DNA of 64,000 nucleotides from positions 1-64,000 of the IMG/VR virus record IMGVR_UViG_3300025593_000028, one strand, 5' to 3'. The notes below the pieces were generated by a model, which searched no databases, was not told the origin of the DNA, and worked only from the letters and a program-made list of their open reading frames with translations. Source of the DNA: a virus. This document shows, piece after piece, positions 29,427 to 38,400 of this stretch (positions are counted from its first letter, which is position 1; each line of letters opens with the position of its first letter). The position numbers and the translations under genes are program-made.

Positions 29427-30401
29427 ATGGCGATCAGCAACAAGGAACTTCTAGAGAAGGCCACGCTCGTCTCCACCTCGGGGACCGACTTCGGCGGGGA
29501 AGGCCAGGCGCCTCTCTCGGTCGAGCAGGTACGTGACTTCATCAAGCTGATGGCCGCGGAGCAGGTCTTCCTGCCCGACGTCCGCACCGTCACTTCCCCG
29601 GCCGCCACGTGGGAGGAGTCCATCGTCGACTTCGGCGAAAGGATCACCCACGGCGGGACCCAGGCGACCAGGCTGGAAGCCGAACAGCGCGCCAAGCCGT
29701 CCACCGGCAACGTGACGATCACGACCACTCTGCTGCGCGCAGAGGTCCCGGTCTCGGACGAGGTCTTCGAGGACAACGTCGCTGGCGAGGGTTTCGCGAA
29801 CGACCTAGAGGTGCTGATCGCTGACCGCTTCGGCTTCGACGTCGAGGAACTCCTGGTCAACGGCGACACGGAATCCGAAGACGCCTACCTGAAACTGAAC
29901 GACGGGTGGCTGAAGCTCGCCGAAGGCGAAGCCGGCAACGTGGTCGAAGCCGCCGGAGACGGTCAGGACTACCAGAACATCTTCAAGAAGCTGCTCCAGT
30001 CCATCCCGGACCGCTTCAAGAGGGGCCTGCAGCAGAACGGGCGCTACTACGTCCCGATCCGACTGTACGAGTCCTACATCGACCAGCTCGCTGACCGCGG
30101 GACGAGCCTCGGCGACTTCACGCTGGAAAACCAGAAGGACCTCCGCTACCAGGGGATCCTCCTGAAGCCGGCGGCCGTGATCCCGATCGTCGCCGGAGAA
30201 GAAGGCGCGGCGGACACGTCGAAGATCCTGCTGGCTCAGCGCCAGAACCTGTACGCCGGCTACCAGCGCAGGATGCGGATGGAGACCTTCCGCGATCCGC
30301 GCGAGGGTGCCACGAGCTTCGTCGTCACCGCCAGGGTAGACTCCGAGATCGCGGTGCCGGAAGCAACGGCGATCGCCACCGAAGTCGACGTCTCGATCTG
30401 A
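29427..30401 (+). CDS. Major capsid protein
   Basis: 324 aa, the usual length for HK97-fold capsid proteins. Helical N-arm, RAEVPVSDEVFEDNVAGEGF then DRFGFDVEELLVNGD is the spine-helix and loop pattern of the family; C-terminal FVVTARVDSEIAVPEA fits the axial beta strand. Follows protease and scaffold. Confidence 0.8.
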   Translation: MAISNKELLEKATLVSTSGTDFGGEGQAPLSVEQVRDFIKLMAAEQVFLPDVRTVTSPAATWEESIVDFGERITHGGTQATRLEAEQRAKPSTGNVTITTTLLRAEVPVSDEVFEDNVAGEGFANDLEVLIADRFGFDVEELLVNGDTESEDAYLKLNDGWLKLAEGEAGNVVEAAGDGQDYQNIFKKLLQSIPDRFKRGLQQNGRYYVPIRLYESYIDQLADRGTSLGDFTLENQKDLRYQGILLKPAAVIPIVAGEEGAADTSKILLAQRQNLYAGYQRRMRMETFRDPREGATSFVVTARVDSEIAVPEATAIATEVDVSI

Positions 30402-30412
30402 GGTAGCGGCTG

Positions 30413-30673
30413 ATGGGTCTTAAGACTCGAGCCGCAACCTTCGCCGGGGCCACCCCCGAGCTGAAGGCAGTCGGCGTAGAAGAAGGCGCGGCCGCGAAAA
30501 CCGCGGTAGAAGTAGAAGGCGTCTCCTCGCAGGACATCGTAGTAGCGGCCATCAACCTGGACACCGGCGCGACCCTGACGGTAGAAGCCGTGGCCAATGG
30601 TGAAATCACGGTCACCGAGTCCACCGAAGAAGCCGCGGTCCTCTACATCTTCTGGTCCGTAGGTCTGGGCTAA
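30413..30673 (+). CDS. Small capsid-associated protein, unknown
   Basis: 86 aa, Ala/Val/Thr/Glu-rich beta protein directly after the capsid gene; a decoration role fits position only. No promoter box; likely co-transcribed. Confidence 0.5.
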   Translation: MGLKTRAATFAGATPELKAVGVEEGAAAKTAVEVEGVSSQDIVVAAINLDTGATLTVEAVANGEITVTESTEEAAVLYIFWSVGLG

Positions 30674-30689
30674 GCAGCCCATCGGCGGG

Positions 30690-30695
30690 TAGGAT
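30690..30695 (+). promoter_or_regulatory. Leaderless promoter
   Basis: TAGGATCC, 6 nt from GTG 30702. Confidence 0.6.
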
Positions 30696-30701
30696 CCTGC
30701 C

Positions 30702-31238
30702 GTGAGCCCCTTCGTCATATTCGACGGCACAGGCAGCCGGCGCATCAAGGACGTACTGATCCGGCCTGGGGCGAACAAAGTGGACGACCAGGAGGTGCTC
30801 GACCGGGTGCGCGAGCTGGACAAGCCGTGGCTGCGGGTAGAAGAGAGCCGCGATCAGGAGAAGCCGGCCCCGCCGCCCGAGCCAGAGCCCGAGCTAGAGG
30901 CTCCAGAGGAGCCGTACGAGCGGTTCCAGGGCAGAGACGGCCTATGGTATTACCTACGCCCATCTGGGGCGGGGCAGCCGGCGTCTCAGTCTGACGGCTA
31001 CGAGAGCGAGGAGGACGCAGAAGCCGCGATCGAGGCGGACCGCGAGGAGGCCGAGCGCGTCGCCAGCGCCGACGACGTAGACGGCGCCCCAGAGGCCGGG
31101 CCGCTGCTCCCGTCGGAGCTGACCGAGTCCGAGTTCGAGTGCCGAGACCCGGACTGCACCAAGACTTTCAAGAGCACCGGGGCGCGCCGCAACCACGAGC
31201 GGATCTTCCATAGGACCCTGACGCAGCATAGCGGGTAG
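30702..31238 (+). CDS. Head-module protein with YegP-like and C2H2 zinc-finger parts
   Basis: 178 aa. N-terminal small domain, Pro/Glu linker, a DUF1508/YegP-like segment (FQGRDGLWYYLRP...SDGYESEEDAEAAIE), then a classical C2H2 finger near the C-terminus: C-x4-C-x12-H-x4-H in ECRDPDCTKTFKSTGARRNH. C2H2 fingers are unusual in phage structural modules; may bind DNA or a head protein. Confidence 0.65.
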   Translation: MSPFVIFDGTGSRRIKDVLIRPGANKVDDQEVLDRVRELDKPWLRVEESRDQEKPAPPPEPEPELEAPEEPYERFQGRDGLWYYLRPSGAGQPASQSDGYESEEDAEAAIEADREEAERVASADDVDGAPEAGPLLPSELTESEFECRDPDCTKTFKSTGARRNHERIFHRTLTQHSG

Positions 31239-31241
31239 GAT
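31236..31241 (+). promoter_or_regulatory. Leaderless promoter
   Basis: TAGGATCT, 6 nt from ATG 31248. Confidence 0.6.
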
Positions 31242-31247
31242 CTAGAT

Positions 31248-31610
31248 ATGATCGATAGGGCTGAGGTAGTGATCTCGACTGAAGGGGAAGCCGGTGAAGC
31301 GGCGGGCACGGCTAGCCTGTTCACGCGCGGGCACGACCCGGCCGAGATCCTCGGGATCAAGATCACCTACAGCGAACAGCCCGAAACCACGACGGTGAAA
31401 GTGTCGGATCGAGAGGGCCTGAACGGCGACGTGCTCTCGGTTGCCGGCAACGAAGACAAGACCTACAGGCCCCAGTCCCCCACGCACAACTCAGAAGGCG
31501 CAGTGATCGAAGGATGGTTCGCGCCGTTCTGCGTAGACGGGCTCGACGTGTCGGTGTCCGGGGCCGACGCCGGCGGGACCGTCACCGTAGAGGTCTACTT
31601 CGAGCTCTAG
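31248..31610 (+). CDS. Beta-rich virion protein, unknown
   Basis: 120 aa, Thr/Val/Glu/Gly strands throughout (VSVSGADAGGTVTVEVYFEL at the end). Possibly head decoration or neck. No family recognised. Confidence 0.5.
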   Translation: MIDRAEVVISTEGEAGEAAGTASLFTRGHDPAEILGIKITYSEQPETTTVKVSDREGLNGDVLSVAGNEDKTYRPQSPTHNSEGAVIEGWFAPFCVDGLDVSVSGADAGGTVTVEVYFEL

Positions 31611-31614
31611 CGGG

Positions 31615-31620
31615 TAGTAT
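31615..31620 (+). promoter_or_regulatory. Leaderless promoter
   Basis: TAGTATCT, 7 nt from GTG 31628. Confidence 0.55.
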
Positions 31621-31627
31621 CTCTGCT

Positions 31628-32284
31628 GTGGCAGTACCGCTACTAGCAGAAGCAGAAGATGTAGCACGCGTGCTGCAGGTCACCGAAGCGTCTCTTCCGG
31701 AAGGTACGACGCACTACTTGGAAGTCGCGTCTGAATGGGCGCGACAGTTCCTCGGCCAGCCGAAGCTCGGGATCGCCGGGGAAGACACGCTGAAGTTCTT
31801 CGAGCGCCGCAGCGACGCGTTCCTTTCGCTGGAGGGTACCCCCACAGAAGTCAAGATCAAGAGGGCGCCAGGCGGCGAACTGGAAGCGATCACCGAGGGG
31901 ACTGAATGGACCGCCCAAGACGGCGGGGTGCGGCTCAGGCCGCCGCTCTTCCTCAACGAACTCGAATACGACCCCCGCTACTACGCGACGCCGAACGTCG
32001 CATTCCAGCGCATCTATCCAGAAGTGCAGGTCACCCGAGAAACGTCAGAAACGGTGAACCAGCTAGTAGTAGAGGGCGTCGCCCAGGCAGCAGCCGCGAT
32101 CCTGACGCGAGCGCCCAGGGAGGCCAAGGGCCTCTACAGCGAGACGATCGGTGACTACTCCTACAGCAGCGGGTTCGGCCGACGAGGGCTCGAAGGGGTG
32201 GTGGAAACCTCCCCGTACTTCTCTACCGCTAAGGCCTTCCTCAAGATGGTGCCGAGGAACCGGCTCAAGCCGTTCGTGGTGTGA
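31628..32284 (+). CDS. Head-tail connector (HK97 gp6-like)
   Basis: 218 aa from GTG. N-terminal helix VARVLQVTEASLPEGT and SEWARQFLG fit the adaptor family that caps the portal; C-terminal half is beta-rich. Position after capsid supports the role. Confidence 0.55.
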   Translation: MAVPLLAEAEDVARVLQVTEASLPEGTTHYLEVASEWARQFLGQPKLGIAGEDTLKFFERRSDAFLSLEGTPTEVKIKRAPGGELEAITEGTEWTAQDGGVRLRPPLFLNELEYDPRYYATPNVAFQRIYPEVQVTRETSETVNQLVVEGVAQAAAAILTRAPREAKGLYSETIGDYSYSSGFGRRGLEGVVETSPYFSTAKAFLKMVPRNRLKPFVV

Positions 32285-32285
32285 C

Positions 32286-32735
32286 GTGGCCCAGTTCGGG
32301 AACCTCATGGGCCTGCTCACCGAGACGGCGATCGTCTATCGCCGCCAGCAGGTAGAAGGCTCCTACAAGGTAGACCGCTTCGGCCAGCCCACCCGAGACG
32401 AGGAACCTCACCACATCCTCGCCTGCAGGATCACCGCTGCTCGCGGCGGAGAACAGTTCACAGACCGCACCCACGACGTCGTAGAAGCCACCCATCGTCT
32501 GTTCCTAGACAAGGGTGCCGACCTGTCCGAGCAGGACGTGGTGACCGTCGTAGATGCGACCGTAGACGAAGTACAGGGCCCGTTCGAAGAAGACCCGTCT
32601 ACCGCGGCAGAAGGGTTCAACGAGATCGTGAGCCGCGCCCGGGTGCTCCTGGCAAAGCGGGCCCATGACGGGTCTAGCGAGCACCACAGAGAGGCCAAGC
32701 TCGCCGTCCAGCGCGAGACCGCGGAGGCCAGCTGA
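32286..32735 (+). CDS. Head closure/joining protein
   Basis: 149 aa from GTG 32286, 1 nt after the previous stop. Small beta-barrel-like sequence (TAIVYRRQQVEGSYKVDRFG) typical of head-closure proteins of the SPP1 gp16/HK97 gp7 type. Assigned mainly by position. Confidence 0.5.
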   Translation: MAQFGNLMGLLTETAIVYRRQQVEGSYKVDRFGQPTRDEEPHHILACRITAARGGEQFTDRTHDVVEATHRLFLDKGADLSEQDVVTVVDATVDEVQGPFEEDPSTAAEGFNEIVSRARVLLAKRAHDGSSEHHREAKLAVQRETAEAS

Positions 32736-33106
32736 TGGGGCTCAAGAAGGAGGAATGGCACGGCGACAGGATCATCAGGCTGTGGCGTGCGGCCAGCGGC
32801 GAGGCGACCGTGGAAATGGCAGACGAGGTAGCGAAGGAGATGCGCCGGGTGGCGCACGTCAAGACCGAGGCCCTCAAGACGAGCATCCACGTGGCCCTGC
32901 CGGAAACCAACGGGTCGGTCGTGGGAGCCGAGACCCGCGTCGTGGGCAAAGGTAAGCACGCCCGCGAGGTCGGCAGTTGGCTCCCCTACGCGTGCGTCGA
33001 GAACAACCGCGGCGGCTCCCACGCGTTCGCCGACATCGGCTGGCAGCTGGCGCGAGCCAAGTTCCGTGTGATCCTCGGACGCGCGTGGAGGAGGCCCGGA
33101 CTGTGA
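32735..33106 (+). CDS. Neck/tail-completion protein (HK97 gp10-like)
   Basis: 123 aa. Helical N-terminal part then AETRVVGKGKHAREVG and HAFADIGWQLARAKF, the layout of gp10-like tail-completion proteins. TGATG start. Confidence 0.6.
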   Translation: MGLKKEEWHGDRIIRLWRAASGEATVEMADEVAKEMRRVAHVKTEALKTSIHVALPETNGSVVGAETRVVGKGKHAREVGSWLPYACVENNRGGSHAFADIGWQLARAKFRVILGRAWRRPGL

Positions 33107-33573
33107 GTCCGCTCGGTCCCGGCAACGTCGAGCTCCCCGGAGAAGACATCCCGTCCCCGGCAGAGCTGCTCATGCGCTTCATCAACGACAACGCGAGCGA
33201 AAGCATCGTACCCTCCGGAGCTGTGGTAGGCGGCGCTGACGACACGCAGCAGCAGGCCGGGGTGATCGCGCTCATGGACGCGGGTGACGCCAACACAGAG
33301 CTCTACGTGCCGCTACTGTCCAAGCGGGTGCAGGTACGCTGCGTCGGTCCCACGCTGGCCAAGGCAGACGAGATCGGCAACTACGCGTTCGAACTACTCA
33401 ACAAACAGCGCTGGCTCATCCTAGAAGACTCAGAAGAACGGCTCTGGATGGTCCACAGCATCTACTGCACGGTCGGCCCGTCGCACCACATCGACAGTCC
33501 AGAGACCCACGAGAGCCTGTTCTTCTGCGCTGTCACGCTCGGATCTGAACCGGTAGGCGTGCCAAAACCGTAA
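33103..33573 (+). CDS. Tail terminator-like protein
   Basis: 156 aa from GTG (GTGA). Position between gp10-like and major tail genes and the alpha/beta pattern (LYVPLLSKRVQVRCVGPTLA) suit a tail terminator. Confidence 0.5.
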   Translation: MSPLGPGNVELPGEDIPSPAELLMRFINDNASESIVPSGAVVGGADDTQQQAGVIALMDAGDANTELYVPLLSKRVQVRCVGPTLAKADEIGNYAFELLNKQRWLILEDSEERLWMVHSIYCTVGPSHHIDSPETHESLFFCAVTLGSEPVGVPKP

Positions 33574-33576
33574 GAT
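33571..33576 (+). promoter_or_regulatory. Leaderless promoter
   Basis: TAAGATCT starting on the previous stop codon, 7 nt from ATG 33584. Confidence 0.55.
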
Positions 33577-33583
33577 CTACTCG

Positions 33584-33817
33584 ATGAGTACTCTGAGCAT
33601 CCGGTACGTAGGCGGGGCGCACGTCGCGAAGATCGGAGACGACACGTTCGAGAGGAACGGAGACCCCGGTGACGTAGACGAGGAGCTCGCCAGCAGGCTG
33701 CTCGAGTCCCCAGATTGGGAGCCGGCAGGCAAGCAGGACGAGCCTGTCGCCGAGCCCGAGAGTGACGAGCAGAGCGACGAGTTCGACGAGTTCGACGAGG
33801 CGTTCGGCGCCGAGTGA
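33584..33817 (+). CDS. Small acidic protein
   Basis: 77 aa: small N-terminal fold (SIRYVGGAHVAKIGDDTFER) and acidic tail with FDEFDEAFGAE. Unknown; similar to small tail-module proteins by position. Confidence 0.55.
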   Translation: MSTLSIRYVGGAHVAKIGDDTFERNGDPGDVDEELASRLLESPDWEPAGKQDEPVAEPESDEQSDEFDEFDEAFGAE

Positions 33818-33842
33818 GCACCACCTCCACCGCCGCTCGCTA

Positions 33843-33848
33843 TAGGAT
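33843..33848 (+). promoter_or_regulatory. Leaderless-type box for major tail gene
   Basis: TAGGATCT, 9 nt from ATG 33858. Confidence 0.55.
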
Positions 33849-33857
33849 CTTCACTGG

Positions 33858-34457
33858 ATGAGTACTGACCTTTCCAACTGGGCTCCCTTCGAGATCCTCG
33901 CCGGCCCCGCCGACGTCTACGTGGGCGAATTCGAAGCGACGTTCCCGACCCTCGCCGAAACGCCCAAAGAAGAAGAATTCACCTACATCGGTCAGACCGA
34001 GGGTGGCGTCACCGTCAAACACACCCAGACGATCACCCCGCTCACCTCCGACCAGCACACCGGCCACGTCAAGGCCCTCCGCACGGAAGAGGGCCTGGAA
34101 GTCTCGTTCTCGGTCGTCGAGCTGACGCTCGAGAACTACAGTGCGGTGCTCAACTCCACGACGATCACGGCGGAAGCCGCGCCGGGCGAAGGCAAATACC
34201 CCAACAAGTCTCTAGCTTTCCACCAGGGCATCCACGTCGACCTGCGCACCCTGCTCATCAGGGGCCGCTCGCCGTACGGGAACTGGCCCGCGCAGTACCA
34301 GGTGCCCATCGTCTACCAGAACGAGAGCCCAGAAGTCGCCTTCGTCAAGGACGACAAGAGCGTCCTCGCCTGCGTCTGGATGGCACTCGAGGACACCTCC
34401 GCCGAATCGGGCGAAGAGTTCGGCACCCTGGTCGCCGCGACCGCCGAAAAAGAATAA
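33858..34457 (+). CDS. Major tail (tube) protein
   Basis: 199 aa. Begins with NWAPFEILAGPADVYVGEFE and has TYIGQTEGGVTVKHTQTITP, common to siphovirus tube proteins; beta-rich throughout. Located upstream of chaperones and tape measure. Confidence 0.7.
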   Translation: MSTDLSNWAPFEILAGPADVYVGEFEATFPTLAETPKEEEFTYIGQTEGGVTVKHTQTITPLTSDQHTGHVKALRTEEGLEVSFSVVELTLENYSAVLNSTTITAEAAPGEGKYPNKSLAFHQGIHVDLRTLLIRGRSPYGNWPAQYQVPIVYQNESPEVAFVKDDKSVLACVWMALEDTSAESGEEFGTLVAATAEKE

Positions 34458-34481
34458 CCCCAAGCTCATAAGGAGAGCGGC

Positions 34482-34697
34482 ATGGCCCACCGCGGCGCAG
34501 CCCAAACCGACACAGCAGGTGACTTGGCCCAGGAGGCCGCAGCCATCGCTGCTGACACGAAGGCCCTACGTAGCCAGACCCGCTCGCTAGCACAGCGAGC
34601 CGCAGCGCTTAGAGACAAGCTCGAGGAAGCCGGCATCGGCTTCTCGGCAGAACCAGACCAGACCATGGCCCAAGAGGGCGAAGGAGGAAGCAAGTGA
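34482..34697 (+). CDS. Small helical tail-module protein
   Basis: 71 aa Ala/Gln/Arg helix, ATG with AAGGAGAG 5-6 nt upstream (one of few conventional ribosome sites in this arm). Unknown role. Confidence 0.6.
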   Translation: MAHRGAAQTDTAGDLAQEAAAIAADTKALRSQTRSLAQRAAALRDKLEEAGIGFSAEPDQTMAQEGEGGSK

Positions 34698-35161
34698 GCG
34701 AGCTAGACGAGAAGCGGGACCTGCTGGAGGACGAGGACGAGGTCCTCGACCAGGACGAGGCAGAGGCCCCCGCAGAGGACCCGACGGACGAGGTGCTGAG
34801 CATCTCTTCTGACGCGGTGCCTACTAAGAAGATCCGGATCGACGACGACGTCTACGATCTCTACAGCTACGAGCACCTGAGCCCGGAACGCGAGGCGTCT
34901 GTGACGGCGTGCTTCGCGCAGTTCCAGCGCACCTACCTGGCGCTCGACGGGGCGAAGAACGAAGCCATCGCGAAGAAGGTCGCGAAGAAGGTGCGCGAGC
35001 ACCGCATGCGCCTGATCGGCCTCATGACCTCGATCCCCAGGGAGGTCTACGAGCCGCTGAGCGCAGCGAAGCAGGGCAAGATCCTGAGGGCGATACAAGA
35101 GGAGATCGGCGCCGAGGTCGACGACACCAGCGGTGCCGCGGAAGACGACCTCATCGCCTGA
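34694..35161 (+). CDS. Tail assembly chaperone, first frame
   Basis: 155 aa from GTG (GTGA). Acidic N-terminus, then helical core (ASVTACFAQFQRTYLAL, HRMRLIGLMTSIPREVY). Lies just before a second overlapping frame and the tape measure, the standard G/GT chaperone position. Confidence 0.65.
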   Translation: MSELDEKRDLLEDEDEVLDQDEAEAPAEDPTDEVLSISSDAVPTKKIRIDDDVYDLYSYEHLSPEREASVTACFAQFQRTYLALDGAKNEAIAKKVAKKVREHRMRLIGLMTSIPREVYEPLSAAKQGKILRAIQEEIGAEVDDTSGAAEDDLIA

Positions 35162-35495
35162 CGCTTCGGGAGACCTAGACCCGAAGGACCGGTACCGGTA
35201 CTGGCCGGACCTGTCTTTCTACTATGGGCTGGGCTGGGACGAACTCCGGCGCATGCCCAAGTGGCTCTGCTCGCTCTACATCGAGGAGCTCCCGCGGCTG
35301 CGCGCGCAAGCACAGCTCGCGGCGATCGACTCGTCGTCATTCAGCGACATGGAGGAGGGCGCGCGTAAGCGCCTGCTCCGCAGGCTGAACCGCGAAGCCG
35401 GCGTGGGCCCGGCGCAGGCCAGCCCGCAGTCCATCGCTGCCTCTGGGATCGGCGTCAAGATGGTCCCGGCAGAGGACGGGGAGGGCGGTGACTGA
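35133..35495 (+). CDS. Tail assembly chaperone, second frame (frameshift product?)
   Basis: The frame is open from 35088 and overlaps the first chaperone frame to 35161. GTG 35133 is the only start codon in the overlap and has no ribosome site. Sequence YWPDLSFYYGLGWDELRRMP is typical of the T domain. The frame is +1 (or -2) relative to the first; no obvious slippery heptamer was found. Confidence 0.6.
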   Translation: MPRKTTSSPDASGDLDPKDRYRYWPDLSFYYGLGWDELRRMPKWLCSLYIEELPRLRAQAQLAAIDSSSFSDMEEGARKRLLRRLNREAGVGPAQASPQSIAASGIGVKMVPAEDGEGGD

Positions 35496-38400
35496 TGCCC
35501 GAGCTCGGAAAAGCTACCTACGTAGTCGAAATCTCGACCCGCGAGGCAGAGCGCGAACTCGGCCGGTTCAAGAAAACCACGCACAGGGCTACGGCCGATG
35601 CCAGTCGAGACGTACACCGCCTCGAGCGAGGCTGGGAAGATGCCGGGCTCGGCGTGCGTAGGGCAGAGCGCGACGTACGCAGATTCAACAAAGAGCAGGA
35701 ACGCGGCGGACGCAAGACCTGGATCTGGGACAACAAACTCCGCCAGTTCAGCAACACGATCAACGCGCTCAAATGGCCGGCGATCTTCGCGCTGGGTGGG
35801 CCGGCGATCCAGGCGCTCGCCTCGCTCGCTGCCGGGGCCGTGTCCGTCAGCAGCGCCCTCGTGTCCGCCACGGGCGGCGTGGTGGCGATGGGCGGCGCGC
35901 TCGTCCAGATGGCCCGCGGGGCCAGCATCGCGCTCAACGGCATGCTCGGCTTGGCGACTGCCGCTGGGACCCTGCTCCTAGGCTTCAACGGCGTCGCCGG
36001 CGCGCTTAGCGCCATGATGAACCAGTACGGGAGGTCGGGCCAGGAAGCAGAATCGTCGGCCAAAGCCCAGCGCAGCGCGATGAACCAGGTGCACAGCGCG
36101 ATCGAACGTATCCGTACCTCGGAAGAATCGCTCGCGAAGGCGCACGTCGGGGTGGCAGACGCGCAGGAAGAACTCCACAAGGCCCGCAGAGAAGCGATCA
36201 GGGACCTCGTAGACCTCAGGTACGCCGCAGAAGAAGGCCGTCTCAGCGAACGGCAGGCCATCCTCGCGCTCGACGAAGCCAGGGAAAGCGCAGCTGAACT
36301 AGCGAAACGCGGGAGCGGCGCGACTGCGGACGAACAGCGCGGCGCGATCCTGTCGATCGAACAGGCAGAACTCGGGCTGCGCAAGTCTCGCACCGAAAAC
36401 AAGCGATCGCAGGAAGACCTACAGCGCGGCGAACGCCGCGGGGTGCGCAACTCAGAAGGGGTAGTCTCGGCGCGCAAGGCGCTCATCGAAGCGAACCGGA
36501 ACGTATCCAAGACGGAGCGAGCGCTTGTGCAGAGCGAGCACAACCTCGTGGAACAGCAGAAAGACGCCGCGGAAGCGATGAACAAGACCGGCAGGTATGC
36601 AAACACCCTGGCGGCAAAAATGAAACTGCTCCCGCCTGCGGCCAAAAAGTTCGTGCACTTCCTCTGGGGGATGAAACCAAAATTCGAAGAACTCCAGGAG
36701 GTCTCTGCTGCCGGGATGTTCCCTGGCATGGAACACGGCCTCACCGCGGCGATGGGGAGCTTCGAGCGGCTGAAGAAAGTGATCGGCCTCACCGCCGGTG
36801 CGATCGGCCACACGTCAGAAGAAATGGGGAGGCTCGTCGGCAGCAAGGGCTTCGGCAGCAGGCTGCAGGAGGTCGGCGAATCGAACGCGCGGATCATGCG
36901 GATGCTCGGCCGGGCCAGCGTCTCGCTCACCGACGCCTTCTCGGTCCTAGCGAAGGCCGGTGCTCCCCTCAACGAATGGCTCGGTGGGCTGGTCAAGAAG
37001 TGGGCCGAACAGTACGATGCCCAGAAGCACGCAGAAGCCTCTAGCGGTCGGCTCGCGAAGAGGTTCTCGATGATCAAATCGATCATCAAGGCCGTGGGCG
37101 GCACCATCTGGAACTTCGGGCACGTGTTTCTCACCGTCATGGAAGCCGGCCAGCACGCCGGGCTCGGCCTGTGGAGGTCCATCGACAAGTGGTCCAAGGG
37201 CCTCCGCGAAGGCGTGGAAAGCGTCAGCGGTCGCAAGAGCCTCAGCGCGTACTTCGAACGGTCGGCGAAAGCCCTGCGGCTCGTGGGGAAGCTCTTCATG
37301 AACCTCCTCGGCACCGTCGTCAACGTGGGATCTGCCAGCCGCAAGACCGGCATGGAGCTACTGCGGATGCTCAACCACGCAGCAGAAGGTTGGAAGAAGT
37401 GGACCGAATCCTTCCACGGCAAGAACGAGATGAAGGCCTACTTCGAGCACACGAAGCCAGACGTCGTCGAGTCGGGCAGGCTCGTAGCGGCACTCGGCAG
37501 CGCGATCGTAGAATTGAACCAGCGCGGGACGGTGGCCCCGCTGCTGCGCGAACTCAGGGTCAAACTACTGCCGGCGCTGACCGAGCTGATCGGCAACTTC
37601 ACGAGCGATCTCGCGCCCGCGGTGATCAACGTGCTGGTAGAACTGATGGGGATCGTGGGCCAGCTCTCCAAGGCATCGGGCGGGCTCAGCGCGGCGTTCC
37701 AGATCATCGCGGGCGGGCTGCGCATCATCAACGGGATCCTGCAGAACCCGATCCTGCGGCAGCTCGCATCGTGGACCCTCGCGTTCGCTGCTCTGGCGAA
37801 GGCAGGTCTGATGGTGAGGGAGGCGTTCCTGGGCAGCGCGCTGTCTCAGGTGATGTCTAGGATCAGGAGCATCGGGGCGGAGAGCTCCGCAGCGGCGGGC
37901 GAGATGTCGGCCGCAGAGACGGAGAAAACTGCGGCGGTCGAACGCACCAACGCGGCCCTCAGGGAGCAGGAAGTACTGATGTCCCGCGAGGAGGCCGTGG
38001 CCATGTACGGGCCGTACGCCGGCAACAAGTACGCGGACAAGCAGGGGCTCCCGGCCACGACCTGGCGCGGCAAATACGCGGGCGCCAAGAACATGGCCCG
38101 GGGCATCCCAGGGCGCGCTAGGAACGTCGGCAGGTCGGCGCTCGGCTTCGCGCGCAGGAACTCCGGGAGCATCATCGGCGGAGGGCTGCTCGTCGGCGGC
38201 TCGTATGCGGGCAGCGCGGTGGGCGGCACGGCGGGCAGCATCATTGGGGGCGCCGCGACCGGGGCCGGGCTCGGCGCGATGTTCGCGCCCGAGTCGCTCG
38301 GCCTCTCGATCCCCATCGGCGCGGCGGCCGGGGCGCTCGCGGCGGGGATCGGCGCGCTGACCAGCGGGGGGTCGTCGCTGGGCAAGGCCCAGAAGAAACT

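Noticed and set aside
35518-37422. 634-codon leftward frame opposite the tape measure
   Set aside because: GC-rich DNA leaves antisense frames open; composition is Ser/Arg-rich and no ribosome site is present.
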